NCBI GenBank assembly: GCA_016871335.1
Contig: VFZF01000003.1
Location: forward strand, 127,205 to 191,204
Length of the DNA: 64,000 nt
Reading direction: 5' to 3'
Origin: Acidimicrobiia bacterium
GTDB taxonomy: Bacteria; Acidobacteriota; Vicinamibacteria; Vicinamibacterales; SCN-69-37
Numbering within the stretch: position 1 is the stretch's first letter; each line of letters opens with the position of its first letter. Position numbers and translations under genes: made by a program. Shown here piece after piece: positions 16,817-24,970 of this stretch. The notes below the pieces were generated by a model that saw nothing but the letters and a program-made list of their open reading frames with translations, was not told the origin of the DNA and made no database searches.

Positions 16817-16824
16817 CCTCCGTC

Positions 16825-17859
16825 GTGGAATCGAGTCGCGTGCGTATTGGTGTCGTCGGATGTGGCCATTGGGGGCCCAATCACATCCGGGTGTTTTCGC
16901 AGCTGTCCGGATCGACGGTGACGTGTGCAGCGGATCCGGATGCGAAACGCCGTGCGGTCGTGGCCGGGCAGTTTTCCGGGGTGGACGTCGTCGACGACTA
17001 CAACGCGCTGGTCCGGCGTCCGGATGTGGATGCGGTCGTCGTCTGTGTGCCGACGCGCAAGCACGAAGAGGTCACCCGGGCCGCGCTCGAAGCCGGAAAA
17101 CACGTCCTGTGTGAGAAGCCGCTGACGGTCGGCACGGCGGAGGCCTTGGCGCTGACCGACCTTGCGGCCTCGCGCGGACTGATCCTGATGACGGGGCATG
17201 TGTTTCTGTTCAACCCCGGGATTCTGAAGCTGCGCGACTTGATGATGTCCGGACAGCCAGGCCGCATCCACTACCTGCGCGCGCTTCGCACCAACCTCGG
17301 CCCCATCCGCCAGGACGTCAACAGCGTGTATGACCTGGCGTCGCACGACATTTCGATCTTCAATTTCCTGCTCGAGGCCGAGCCGGTCACGGCATCGGCG
17401 GTGGGCGCGTCGTTCCTGCGCCCAGGAATTGAGGACGTGGCGTTCATCACGTTGACGTACCCGAACGGGGTGGTGGGCGCGATTCAAGTGAGCTGGCTCG
17501 ACCCCAAGAAGCTGCGCGAGATCGTGGTGGTAGGCGACACGAAGATGGTGGTGTGGGATGAGCTTGCGCCGGCCGGCCCCATCAGTATTTACGACAAGAG
17601 TGTGGTGCGGGAACAGTATTACGACGACTTCGGCCAGTTCCATCTGCTTGCGCGTGAAGGCGACCTCACGATTCCGCGTGTGCCGCCGCAGGAACCGCTC
17701 AAGGTGCAGAACCAGTATTTCCTCGACGCCGTGAAGTCCGGCTACCTCGGCAAGAGCGACGGCGCGTTTTCCGTGTCTGTGGTGCGTGTCCTTGAGGCCA
17801 TCGCGCGATCGATTGCCCAGGGCGGTGCGCCGGTGCCGGTCGCGCAGGAGTCGAAGTGA
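16825..17859 (+). CDS. Gfo/Idh/MocA oxidoreductase, WbpB/WlbA-like UDP-sugar dehydrogenase
   Basis: 344 residues from GTG 16825. The N-terminal Rossmann fold begins RIGVVGCGHWGPNHIRVF, and the EKP motif (VLCEKPLTV, about residues 94-101) marks the Gfo/Idh/MocA family. A C-terminal alpha/beta domain (SVYDLASHDISIFNFLL) carries the conserved His. Next to a WbpD-like acetyltransferase and a WbpE-like aminotransferase, the likely job is oxidising the 3-OH of UDP-GlcNAcA on the way to a 2,3-diacetamido uronic acid for surface polysaccharide. This substrate is inferred from context; the family alone does not fix it. Confidence 0.82.
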   Translation: MESSRVRIGVVGCGHWGPNHIRVFSQLSGSTVTCAADPDAKRRAVVAGQFSGVDVVDDYNALVRRPDVDAVVVCVPTRKHEEVTRAALEAGKHVLCEKPLTVGTAEALALTDLAASRGLILMTGHVFLFNPGILKLRDLMMSGQPGRIHYLRALRTNLGPIRQDVNSVYDLASHDISIFNFLLEAEPVTASAVGASFLRPGIEDVAFITLTYPNGVVGAIQVSWLDPKKLREIVVVGDTKMVVWDELAPAGPISIYDKSVVREQYYDDFGQFHLLAREGDLTIPRVPPQEPLKVQNQYFLDAVKSGYLGKSDGAFSVSVVRVLEAIARSIAQGGAPVPVAQESK

Positions 17860-18449
17860 CCGGCGTGTTTGTGCATCCGCAGGCGCTGGTCGAGACGCGC
17901 AGGATCGGCGCCGGCACGCGCGTCTGGGCGTTTGCGCACGTGATGAAGGGCGCGTCCATCGGACGGGACTGCAACGTGGGCGATCACGCCTTCATCGAAG
18001 CGGGCGCGAACGTCGGCCACGGCGTCACCATCAAGAACGGCGTCACGATCTGGGAAGGCGTCACAATCGAGGACCAGGCGTTCCTTGGTCCCTGCGTCGT
18101 GTTCACCAACGACCTGCGGCCGCGGTCCCCGCGGGCGCGGGGGGCGAAGGCGCGGTACGCGTCCAAGGACTGGCTGGTGAAGACGCGCGTCGGCCTCGGC
18201 GCGAGTCTCGGCGCCAACGCCACCGTGGTCTGCGGCGTGCGCATCGGGCGGTACGCCATGATCGGCGCGGGCACCGTCGTCACAGAGGATGTTCCCGCAC
18301 ACGCGTTGTGGCTCGGGGTGCCGGGCCGACTGGCGGGCTACGTCTGTGAGTGCGGCGGGTCGCTGGTGTTCAAGGCCGATGCCGCGCGATGTGCCCCGTG
18401 CCGCATCCGGTACGTCATCCGCCGCGGCACGGTGACGCGCGTCGACTGA
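17856..18449 (+). CDS. Left-handed beta-helix N-acetyltransferase, WbpD/WlbB-like
   Basis: 197-residue acetyl-CoA-dependent transferase built of hexapeptide repeats (IGAGTRVWAFAHVMKGASIG, VTIKNGVTIWEGVTIED, IGRYAMIGAGTVVTED). A C-terminal CECGG...CAPC pair may bind zinc, as in the WbpD/WlbB branch. It would acetylate the 3-amino group of the UDP-sugar made by the neighbouring dehydrogenase and aminotransferase. It starts at GTG 17856, overlapping the upstream stop by GTGA. The order dehydrogenase, acetyltransferase, glycosyltransferase, aminotransferase supports the role. Confidence 0.85.
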   Translation: MTGVFVHPQALVETRRIGAGTRVWAFAHVMKGASIGRDCNVGDHAFIEAGANVGHGVTIKNGVTIWEGVTIEDQAFLGPCVVFTNDLRPRSPRARGAKARYASKDWLVKTRVGLGASLGANATVVCGVRIGRYAMIGAGTVVTEDVPAHALWLGVPGRLAGYVCECGGSLVFKADAARCAPCRIRYVIRRGTVTRVD

Positions 18450-19174
18450 TGGCACTCCGCGTGCTGGCCTGTCCGATCGCCTTCAACGAAAAGGCCAAGA
18501 TCGTGCGCGTGATAGAACGCGCGCGCGAAGGCGTCATCCCCGGCGTCACCGATTTCATGGTGTGCGACGATGGGTCGACGGATGGGACGGCGGAGGCGGT
18601 GGAGGCGCTGGGTGTGCGAGTGTTGCGGCAGTCGCCACGCAGGGGCGTCGGTGCCGCCATTCGGCGCGTGATCACCTTCGCGCGGGAACACGGCTACGAC
18701 ATCGTGGTGATCATGGCCGGCAACGACAAGGACCGGCCGCAGGAGATTCCGCGACTGCTGGCGCCGATTGTCGAGGGCGGCGCAGACTTTGTGCAGGGGT
18801 CGCGGTACCTGCCCGGCGGGGACTATGGCAACATGCCGCTGTATCGACGGGTGGCCACGCAGATTGTGCATCCGTGGCTCTTCACTCTGGTCACGCGTCG
18901 GCGGATTACCGACAGTACGAATGGCTTTCGCGCGTTCCGCGTGGCGATGTGCGACGACCCCCGCATCAACATGCAGCAGGCCTGGCTCGATGCGTATGAA
19001 CTCGAACCGTACTTGTTCTTCAAGGCGGTGACGCTGGGGTACCTCGTCGTCGAGGTGCCCGTCACGAAAATTTATCCCGCACATGAACTCGGCTACACCA
19101 AGATGACGCCCATCGTCGGCTGGTGGAGCATTCTCCGGCCGCTGGTGTTGCTCGGCCTTCGTTTGAGGACGTGA
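18449..19174 (+). CDS. GT2-family glycosyltransferase
   Basis: 241 residues from the ATG at 18449, which shares one base with the upstream stop (TGATG). It is a GT-A nucleotide-sugar transferase with the opening [11 protein letters not shown], the diphosphate-binding DDGSTDGT loop (residues 36-43) and the NDKDRP acidic motif. The pattern [11 protein letters not shown] resembles dolichyl-phosphate-mannose-type processive or polyprenyl-phosphate transferases. It lies inside the wbp-like operon, so it may attach the modified uronic acid or a neighbouring sugar during O-antigen assembly. The donor and acceptor cannot be told from sequence. Confidence 0.85.
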   Translation: MALRVLACPIAFNEKAKIVRVIERAREGVIPGVTDFMVCDDGSTDGTAEAVEALGVRVLRQSPRRGVGAAIRRVITFAREHGYDIVVIMAGNDKDRPQEIPRLLAPIVEGGADFVQGSRYLPGGDYGNMPLYRRVATQIVHPWLFTLVTRRRITDSTNGFRAFRVAMCDDPRINMQQAWLDAYELEPYLFFKAVTLGYLVVEVPVTKIYPAHELGYTKMTPIVGWWSILRPLVLLGLRLRT

Positions 19175-19176
19175 AG

Positions 19177-20286
19177 ATGACCGCTGTAGAGACGATTCCG
19201 TTTGTTGACCTGGCCACGCAGTACCGTTCCATTCAGCCGGAGATTGACGCCGCGATGGTCGCCGTGTTGTCGCGCGGGGACTTCATCCTGGGCCAGGATG
19301 TGCGGCTGTTTGAGCAGGAGTTTGCGGCGTACTGCGGCACCTCCCACTGCCTTGGCGTGGCGTCAGGCACCGATGCGTTGCGGCTGGCCCTGCAGGCGTG
19401 CGGCATCGGCCGTGGGGACGAGGTCATCACCACGGCACACACGTTCATCGCGACCACACTGGCGATCATGGAGGCCGGGGCGACACCGGTGCTGGTGGAC
19501 TGCGATCCGGAGTACGGCCTGATTGACGTCACGAAGATTGCCGGCGCGATCACGCCGCGGACCAAGGCTATCCTTCCCGTGCATCTGTACGGTCAGCCGG
19601 CCGATATGGATCCGATTCTGGAGATCGCCCGCGCGCACTCGCTGGCGGTCATCGAAGACGCGTGTCAGGCGCATGGCGCGTTCTATAAGGGACGCCGGTG
19701 CGGATCGATCGGCGATATCGCGGCGTTCAGCTTCTACCCGGGCAAGAACCTCGGCGCGTACGGCGACGGTGGAGCCGTCACCACCAACCGGGCCGATCTG
19801 GCGGACAAGGTGACGCTGTTGCGCAACTACGGGCAGCGCGTGAAGTATGAACACCTGGAGAAGGGCGGCAACAGCCGCCTCGACACGATTCAGGCGGCGG
19901 TGCTCCGCGTGAAGTTGCGGCACCTCGACGCGTGGAATGCCGGCCGGCAGCGCGCGGCTGCGGCGTACGACCGGGCGCTGGCCGGCCTTCCAGTCGGGCT
20001 GCCGAAGGTGGCGCCATGGGGGACCCACGTGTTCCACCTGTATGTGGTCCGTACGACCGACCGTGCCGGGCTTCAGCAGCGGCTCGATGCCGCGAAGAGC
20101 CAGCACGGGATTCACTATCCGATTCCCGTCCATCGTCAGAAAGCGATGTCGGAACTCGGGTATGCCGAAGGCGCGTTTCGAGTCGCCGAGATGCTGGCGC
20201 CGTCGATTCTCTCGTTGCCGATGTTCCCGGAACTGAACGACACCCAGATCGCGCGCGTGGCGGCCGCCACACAGGGTTTCGGGTAG
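19177..20286 (+). CDS. DegT/DnrJ/EryC1/StrS aminotransferase, WbpE/WlbC-like
   Basis: 369-residue PLP-dependent sugar aminotransferase. It has the N-terminal [13 protein letters not shown] block, the substrate-loop [11 protein letters not shown], the cofactor Asp in EDACQAHGA and the PLP lysine in [15 protein letters not shown]. It most likely transfers an amino group from glutamate to C3 of a UDP-3-keto-uronic acid. ATG 19177 is chosen because GAGG lies 8 nt upstream; GTG 19171 overlapping the previous stop is possible. Its last codons (QGFG) and stop lie inside a 26-bp inverted repeat. Confidence 0.88.
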   Translation: MTAVETIPFVDLATQYRSIQPEIDAAMVAVLSRGDFILGQDVRLFEQEFAAYCGTSHCLGVASGTDALRLALQACGIGRGDEVITTAHTFIATTLAIMEAGATPVLVDCDPEYGLIDVTKIAGAITPRTKAILPVHLYGQPADMDPILEIARAHSLAVIEDACQAHGAFYKGRRCGSIGDIAAFSFYPGKNLGAYGDGGAVTTNRADLADKVTLLRNYGQRVKYEHLEKGGNSRLDTIQAAVLRVKLRHLDAWNAGRQRAAAAYDRALAGLPVGLPKVAPWGTHVFHLYVVRTTDRAGLQQRLDAAKSQHGIHYPIPVHRQKAMSELGYAEGAFRVAEMLAPSILSLPMFPELNDTQIARVAAATQGFG

Positions 20287-20356
20287 GGTTTTCGCCTTCC
20301 AGCTCGGTTTTTGGGGCCAATTTGGGCCGAAAGGCGAAAGCCCTACCCGAAACCCT
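20273..20356. repeat. 26-bp inverted repeat spanning the convergent 3' ends, terminator-like
   Basis: The left arm 20273-20298 (agggtttcgggtagggtttt...) and right arm 20331-20356 pair over 26 bp with a single T/C difference, enclosing 32 nt. The arms include the TAG stop of the aminotransferase and end 3 nt from the stop of the minus-strand membrane gene. The GGGTAGGG core links it to other GGTTGGGT-rich repeats in the window. It probably stops transcription both ways. Confidence 0.75.
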
Positions 20357-20358
20357 AC

Positions 20359-22029
20359 CTACCTCAGGCGGTACGCCCGGCCGTCGGCTTCCTCGTGCAC
20401 CAGGAGCAGGGCGTTGGCGAATGGGGCAAACTGCTGATCGAGCTGCGCGCGCGTCTCCGCATTCGTCAGGTCGGCGTGGTAGATGACATAGGTCGTTCCC
20501 AGCCGCCGCAGGCGGGAGATGGCGTCCTCTGAGGGAAACGCCGCCATGGCGCGGTACAACTGGTTGTGCTCATCGGGGAGCACCCCGGAAAAGCCGTGGA
20601 CGGTCTTCTGCCAGTGCGCCATGGAGTGCACCATATACAGGGCGTTGCGGGCATTCTGCGCACTGTAGTCCTCAGGGTCGCGGGGCATCGGGGCTTCGGC
20701 CACCGTGAACGGCTTGATCTGCCTGTCAAGCCAGCGATCGATGGCGGGGAGTTGGTGCCGCGCGTCGGCCACGTCCAGCGGAGCGGACGCAAATTCACCC
20801 ACGAGCAACAGCGCGAGGACGGTGGCGACAACCGTCCGTCTGCGCGCCGGCCAGGCGCGAGCCACACGTTCAAATCCGAGCGCGGCCAGCATGGCCAGCG
20901 CCAGCATCAGCACCAGGGAGAAGCGGGTGGGCACGCGGATGAAGTTCAGGATGGGCCAGTCGTAGACCCATTGCCAGACACCGTATGGTGGTCCCAGGAG
21001 CAGGGCAAAACAACCGCCTCCCAGCGCGGTGTAGAACAGGGCGTTGTTGTGTCGCAACGGGCGGGAGGTGGTGTCGCCACGCCGGGTCCGGAGCCAGGCC
21101 AGCAGTCCCGCCAACGGCAGCAGCAGCGGCAGATACCCCGGAAAGAGATAGGCGTCAGGACCAGTACGCCAGGACTCCGGAAACGCCTGTGCGATCCACG
21201 TGTGCACGTATGACGGCGACGCAAGGAAACTGGCGGTGGACGTGCGCCATCCGTCAAGTGTCCGCACCAGCCCCGCGTTTCGCTGGGCATCGAGATACGG
21301 CAGAAACATTAGCACCACCGGCAGCAGCGTCAGGATGCCGATGACTCCCGCGTCACGCAGCCGCCGCAGCGGCGCCAGGGGGTCACCGAGGACGCCGCGG
21401 TAGAGCAGGAGCGCTCCGATACTGACCGCCAGAAACACCGCGCCATGGCCGCCGGAGAGCGCCTGCGCCGTGAACATGAGCAGCGCCAGGCGCAGATGAC
21501 GAGGCCGGCCCTTATCCAGATACTGATGAAGCCACGCGAGGCAGAACGGCATCCACTGAATGGTCGTGAGCTGCAGTTGCGCCAGGCGGAAGAAACGGGG
21601 AGGGGCAAAGGCAAAGATCACGGCGGCGAGAAACGCGGCCTGCGGACCGGCGCCAAGCCGCCGCGCAAGGAGGTAGGCGCCGAGCCCACTCAGCGGAATG
21701 GAGAGCAGGGCCACCAGATTCGTCGCCAGGAAGTAGTTGTCGGTCAGCCAGATCACCGGAGCGGCCAGCACGGCGCTGCCGATCAGGTGTTCCGCATACG
21801 CAAGTGTGTTGGGGAGCGGTGCGAAGATGTTGGCATCAAACAGGGCCAGCGGCTGGGCCAGGAACGCGTGCACGTCCCATCCGATAATCCACTGAATCAA
21901 CTTGGCGTCAGAGTCGTACCGGAACGCCAGGCTGTGGGGATGGACGGACAACGGGTAGGCGAGGCCCGCAGTCAGAAGCACAAGGGCAGCGAAGACGCGC
22001 CAGGCATGGTCGCGACGATCGGACGGCAC
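20359..22029 (-). CDS. Polytopic membrane protein, GT-C glycosyltransferase-like
   Basis: 556 residues from GTG 22029, chosen because TAGAAT lies 7 nt upstream and longer readings would run into the divergent S9 gene. About ten hydrophobic helices follow the N-terminal FAALVLLTAGLAYPL. The first extracytoplasmic loop contains an acidic YDSDAKLIQW stretch, a position where GT-C lipid-sugar transferases carry catalytic acids. The last 150 residues form a soluble tail (DPEDYSAQNARNALYMVHS). No named family was recognised. Its place after the wbp-like operon fits surface-glycan or glycoprotein glycosylation, which is inference. Confidence 0.65.
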   Translation of the reverse strand: MPSDRRDHAWRVFAALVLLTAGLAYPLSVHPHSLAFRYDSDAKLIQWIIGWDVHAFLAQPLALFDANIFAPLPNTLAYAEHLIGSAVLAAPVIWLTDNYFLATNLVALLSIPLSGLGAYLLARRLGAGPQAAFLAAVIFAFAPPRFFRLAQLQLTTIQWMPFCLAWLHQYLDKGRPRHLRLALLMFTAQALSGGHGAVFLAVSIGALLLYRGVLGDPLAPLRRLRDAGVIGILTLLPVVLMFLPYLDAQRNAGLVRTLDGWRTSTASFLASPSYVHTWIAQAFPESWRTGPDAYLFPGYLPLLLPLAGLLAWLRTRRGDTTSRPLRHNNALFYTALGGGCFALLLGPPYGVWQWVYDWPILNFIRVPTRFSLVLMLALAMLAALGFERVARAWPARRRTVVATVLALLLVGEFASAPLDVADARHQLPAIDRWLDRQIKPFTVAEAPMPRDPEDYSAQNARNALYMVHSMAHWQKTVHGFSGVLPDEHNQLYRAMAAFPSEDAISRLRRLGTTYVIYHADLTNAETRAQLDQQFAPFANALLLVHEEADGRAYRLR

Positions 22030-22036
22030 GGCGTTG

Positions 22037-22042
22037 ATTCTA
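22037..22042 (-). promoter_or_regulatory. -10 element TAGAAT with -35 GTGACG, 7 nt before a GTG start
   Basis: On the minus strand GTGACG, a 17-nt spacer and TAGAAT are followed by 7 nt and GTG 22029. This is the best complete promoter among the leaderless candidates. Confidence 0.55.
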
Positions 22043-22051
22043 AACCCGTGG

Positions 22052-22057
22052 TAGGCT
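22052..22057 (+). promoter_or_regulatory. Extended -10 (TAGGCT) for the second S9 peptidase
   Basis: TGG-TAGGCT carries a TGn extension, 22 nt before ATG 22080. GGAGGA at 22065-22072 serves as the ribosome site, so this transcript has a normal short leader. Confidence 0.4.
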
Positions 22058-22079
22058 CCCGTCACGGAGGACGACCCCC

Positions 22080-24272
22080 ATGACATCACAAACAGTGCTG
22101 CGGTTTCTGACGGGCAGCGTGTGCGCGATTGCTTTGACCGTGACGGCGTGGCCGGCGACACCCTCGGCGCAGGTGCGGCCGACGCCGGCTGACTATGTGA
22201 GCCCCGCGTATCCCTTCGCGCTGGTCTCCGCGCGGACCGCCGAACGGCTCGCCTGGATCAGCTACGACGAAGGCAAACGCAACGTCTTCACGGCCACGGG
22301 CCCGGACTTCAAGCCGGTGCGTCTCACGTCCTTCATGAACGATGACGGCGTGGATCTCACCGACCTGAGTGTCTCCGCAGACGGCAGTGTCGCCGTATTT
22401 GTGCGCGGTCACGCGCGCAATCGCGACGGCTGGGTCGCCAACCCGCTCTCCAATCCTGATGGCACCGAGCGCGCGATCTGGGCGGTGCGTACGTCCGGCG
22501 GGCCGGCCTTCCGTCTCGCAGAAATTGCGACAGGCGCACCGGTGTTGTCACCGGATGGCAAACATGCGCTCTACGTGAAGGACGGGCAAATCTACAACGC
22601 TCCCGTGGTCGCCACCCCCGGCAAGACCCCCCGTGATCGTGGGGAGGAGCCGTTCATCACGGTGTTCGGCCAGAACAGCAACCCGCGGTGGGCGCCCGAT
22701 AGCTCGCGCTTCGCGTTTGTGAGCAATCGCGTCGATCACAGTTTCATCGGCGTCTATGAACTTGCGACCCGCAAGATCACCTGGCTGGCGCCCGACGTCG
22801 ATCGCGACACCAGCCCCACCTGGTCTCCCGATGGCACCCGCGTCGCGTACATCCGCCGGCCCGGTCTGCCGTTTGGCCAACAGCAGCAGCAAGGCGCGGC
22901 CGGTATCGGCAATCCTGCGGGACCGGCGGCAGGGCGGCAGGGTGGTCAGGGGCTGACCATTCCCGGATTGTTCCGCGCGGAGTTCCGCGGCGGCGGCACC
23001 CTCGCGTTCTGGGTCGCGGACGTGAAGACAGGCGAGGCGCGCGAATTCTGGCGGCACGATCCAGCGGGCACCACGTTCCGCACCATCAACGCCATCCAGT
23101 GGGCCGACGACCACGTGATCTTCACGACGCAGATGCCGAACGATGAATACGACAGGTACTTCTCGGTGGCGCTCAACGGTTCGACGAAGGAACCGGTCCT
23201 GTTGACCACAACCGACGGCATCATCGAAGACGCGTCATCCATCAACCTTTCGATCGATGGCAGGACCCTGTACTACACGACCAACCACGGCGACATCGAC
23301 CGTCGCGACATTTTTGCCGTGTCCACGGGCGGCGGCACGCCACGGCAGGTGACCGAGACTCCGGCCATCGAGACCCAGCCGGTGCCGATGCCCTCCGGCA
23401 AGGTGGCCGTGCTGTATGCCGACTACCGTGTGCCGCAGTCGGTGGGCGTCGTGCCCGCAGCCGGCGGCAACGCGACCGTCGTGTACCCGACGCTGCCGCC
23501 GCGGTATCCGCTCTCAGCGCACGTCGAGCCGACCAACGTCACGTTGGAAGCGGAGGACGGCGTCAAGTTCAACAATCAGTTGTTCCTGCCGAAGGATCTG
23601 AAGCCAGGGGACAAACGTCCGGCGATGGTGTTTGTGCACGGTGGGCCGCAGCGGCAGATGTTGCTCGGCTACCACTACCGGCACGTGTATCACATGTTCT
23701 ACGGCATCAATCAGTGGCTCGCCGACAAGGGCTATATCGTGCTGTCGGTCAACTACCGGCGCGGCGTGGGCTATGGCCGGTCGTTCCGCCAGGCGCCAAA
23801 CTCGGGTGGGCAGGGCAACGCGGAGTATCTCGACGTGCTCGCAGCCGGCAAGTATCTGCACTCCAGAAACGACGTGGACCCCACACGTGTGGCGATTTGG
23901 GGCCTGTCATACGGTGGCGTGTTGACGGCGCAGGCGCTCGCGCGCAACTCCGATCTGTTCGCCGCAGGGATCGACCTGGCCGGCGTCCACCTGTGGGGCA
24001 ACTCGCTGGATCCGGAGAGCACCTCGTTCAAGTCGTCCGTCATCGGGGCGATCGACGGCTGGAAATCTCCCGTGCTTCTGCAGCACGGCGACGACGACCG
24101 CAACGTGGCGTTCACGCAGACGACCGGCCTCGTGCAGATGCTGCGCGCCCGCAACATCGAGTACGAACTCATCGTGTTTCCCGACGACGTCCACGACTCG
24201 CTCGTCCACAGCCGTTGGATCTACATCTACGACCGGATGGACGCGTTCCTGAAGAAACACATCGGGCAGTGA
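22080..24272 (+). CDS. Secreted S9-family peptidase (DPP/acylaminoacyl-peptidase type)
   Basis: 730 residues with a signal peptide (VLRFLTGSVCAIALTVTAW). TolB/DPP-like propeller repeats such as SPDGKHALYVKDGQI, RWAPDSSRFAFVSNR and TWSPDGTRVAYIRR precede a C-terminal alpha/beta hydrolase with Ser610 (GLSYGG), Asp673 (HGDDDRNV) and His705 (DDVHDSL). A short Gln/Gly-rich insert (FGQQQQQGAAG) lies near residue 262. It probably takes dipeptides or acylated residues off peptide N-termini in the periplasm. It shares only the catalytic domain with the larger S9 protein at 7255, so the two are diverged paralogues. Confidence 0.92.
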   Translation: MTSQTVLRFLTGSVCAIALTVTAWPATPSAQVRPTPADYVSPAYPFALVSARTAERLAWISYDEGKRNVFTATGPDFKPVRLTSFMNDDGVDLTDLSVSADGSVAVFVRGHARNRDGWVANPLSNPDGTERAIWAVRTSGGPAFRLAEIATGAPVLSPDGKHALYVKDGQIYNAPVVATPGKTPRDRGEEPFITVFGQNSNPRWAPDSSRFAFVSNRVDHSFIGVYELATRKITWLAPDVDRDTSPTWSPDGTRVAYIRRPGLPFGQQQQQGAAGIGNPAGPAAGRQGGQGLTIPGLFRAEFRGGGTLAFWVADVKTGEAREFWRHDPAGTTFRTINAIQWADDHVIFTTQMPNDEYDRYFSVALNGSTKEPVLLTTTDGIIEDASSINLSIDGRTLYYTTNHGDIDRRDIFAVSTGGGTPRQVTETPAIETQPVPMPSGKVAVLYADYRVPQSVGVVPAAGGNATVVYPTLPPRYPLSAHVEPTNVTLEAEDGVKFNNQLFLPKDLKPGDKRPAMVFVHGGPQRQMLLGYHYRHVYHMFYGINQWLADKGYIVLSVNYRRGVGYGRSFRQAPNSGGQGNAEYLDVLAAGKYLHSRNDVDPTRVAIWGLSYGGVLTAQALARNSDLFAAGIDLAGVHLWGNSLDPESTSFKSSVIGAIDGWKSPVLLQHGDDDRNVAFTQTTGLVQMLRARNIEYELIVFPDDVHDSLVHSRWIYIYDRMDAFLKKHIGQ

Positions 24273-24313
24273 CGCCGCAATAGTCACAACGAGGCTGGAG
24301 GGCTGGGAGACTT

Positions 24314-24918
24314 ATGTTCTTTAGAATCATGACGACCAGTCCTTCATGTCTCGTTGTGAGTCTGCTTCTTGCGCTACAGCCGTCGTGGACCCCGCAGACC
24401 ACTGGCGTGACGGTGACCTTCCGTGGTGTCAGTGCCGTGAATGCCGAGGTCGCGTGGGTGAGCGGGTCGCGGGGAACGGTGCTACGCACGATGGACGGCG
24501 GCGCGACGTGGGCGACCCAGTTCGTGAGTCAGGACCAGGACGCGTTTTTTGACGCGATGGCGTTCTGGGACGAACAACGAGGTCTCGCGTTCAGCGACTC
24601 CGCCACTGGCCGGCACACAGGAAGGAGACGGAAGCGGTCGACAACGTGACGGTCACGTCCGACGGCGGCGCCACCTGGTCACTGGTCGGAGGGCTGGGTG
24701 GCTTCCGCTCTGTGGTGACTCATCTGCCTGGCGGGACCGGTCGCCACTGGCTCGCCGTCGGCCCCTCAGGGGCCGACCGCAGTGACGACGACGGGGTGAG
24801 CTGGACTCCGGTGGAGCTTCCGGTGCGAGGGCTCCACACCTTCAGCCTGTCGCGTGACGGCGCCACCGGATGGGCCGCCGGTGGTCGCGGGCAGGTCGCC
24901 AAGTGTTTCGCACGGTAG
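24314..24918 (+). pseudogene. Decayed YCF48/BNR-like secreted propeller gene
   Basis: It opens with a signal-like N-terminus (PSCLVVSLLLALQPSW) and FRGVSAVNAEVAWVSGSRGT. The first blade DGGATW then runs straight into TQFVSQDQDAFFDAMAFW, where the family has another blade. After GLAFSDSATGR the frame is lost; the next frame resumes with KETEAVDNVTVTSDGGATW and VGGLGGFRSVV, ending GWAAGGRGQVAKC. Full-length relatives that I know of are about 330-350 residues, so over 100 residues are missing. The ancestral protein was a periplasmic propeller annotated as YCF48-related; its function is unknown. A TAGAAT for the next gene starts at its 3' end. Confidence 0.72.
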
Positions 24919-24924
24919 TAGAAT
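24919..24924 (+). promoter_or_regulatory. -10 element TAGAAT upstream of the intact BNR gene
   Basis: TAGAAT matches consensus at 5 of 6 positions, 46 nt before ATG 24971. A GGAGATC ribosome site lies at about 24957. No convincing -35 was seen. Confidence 0.4.
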
Positions 24925-24970
24925 GCCGACGCCCATTCGGTCGAGCACGTAACACGGAGATCCAAAGACC

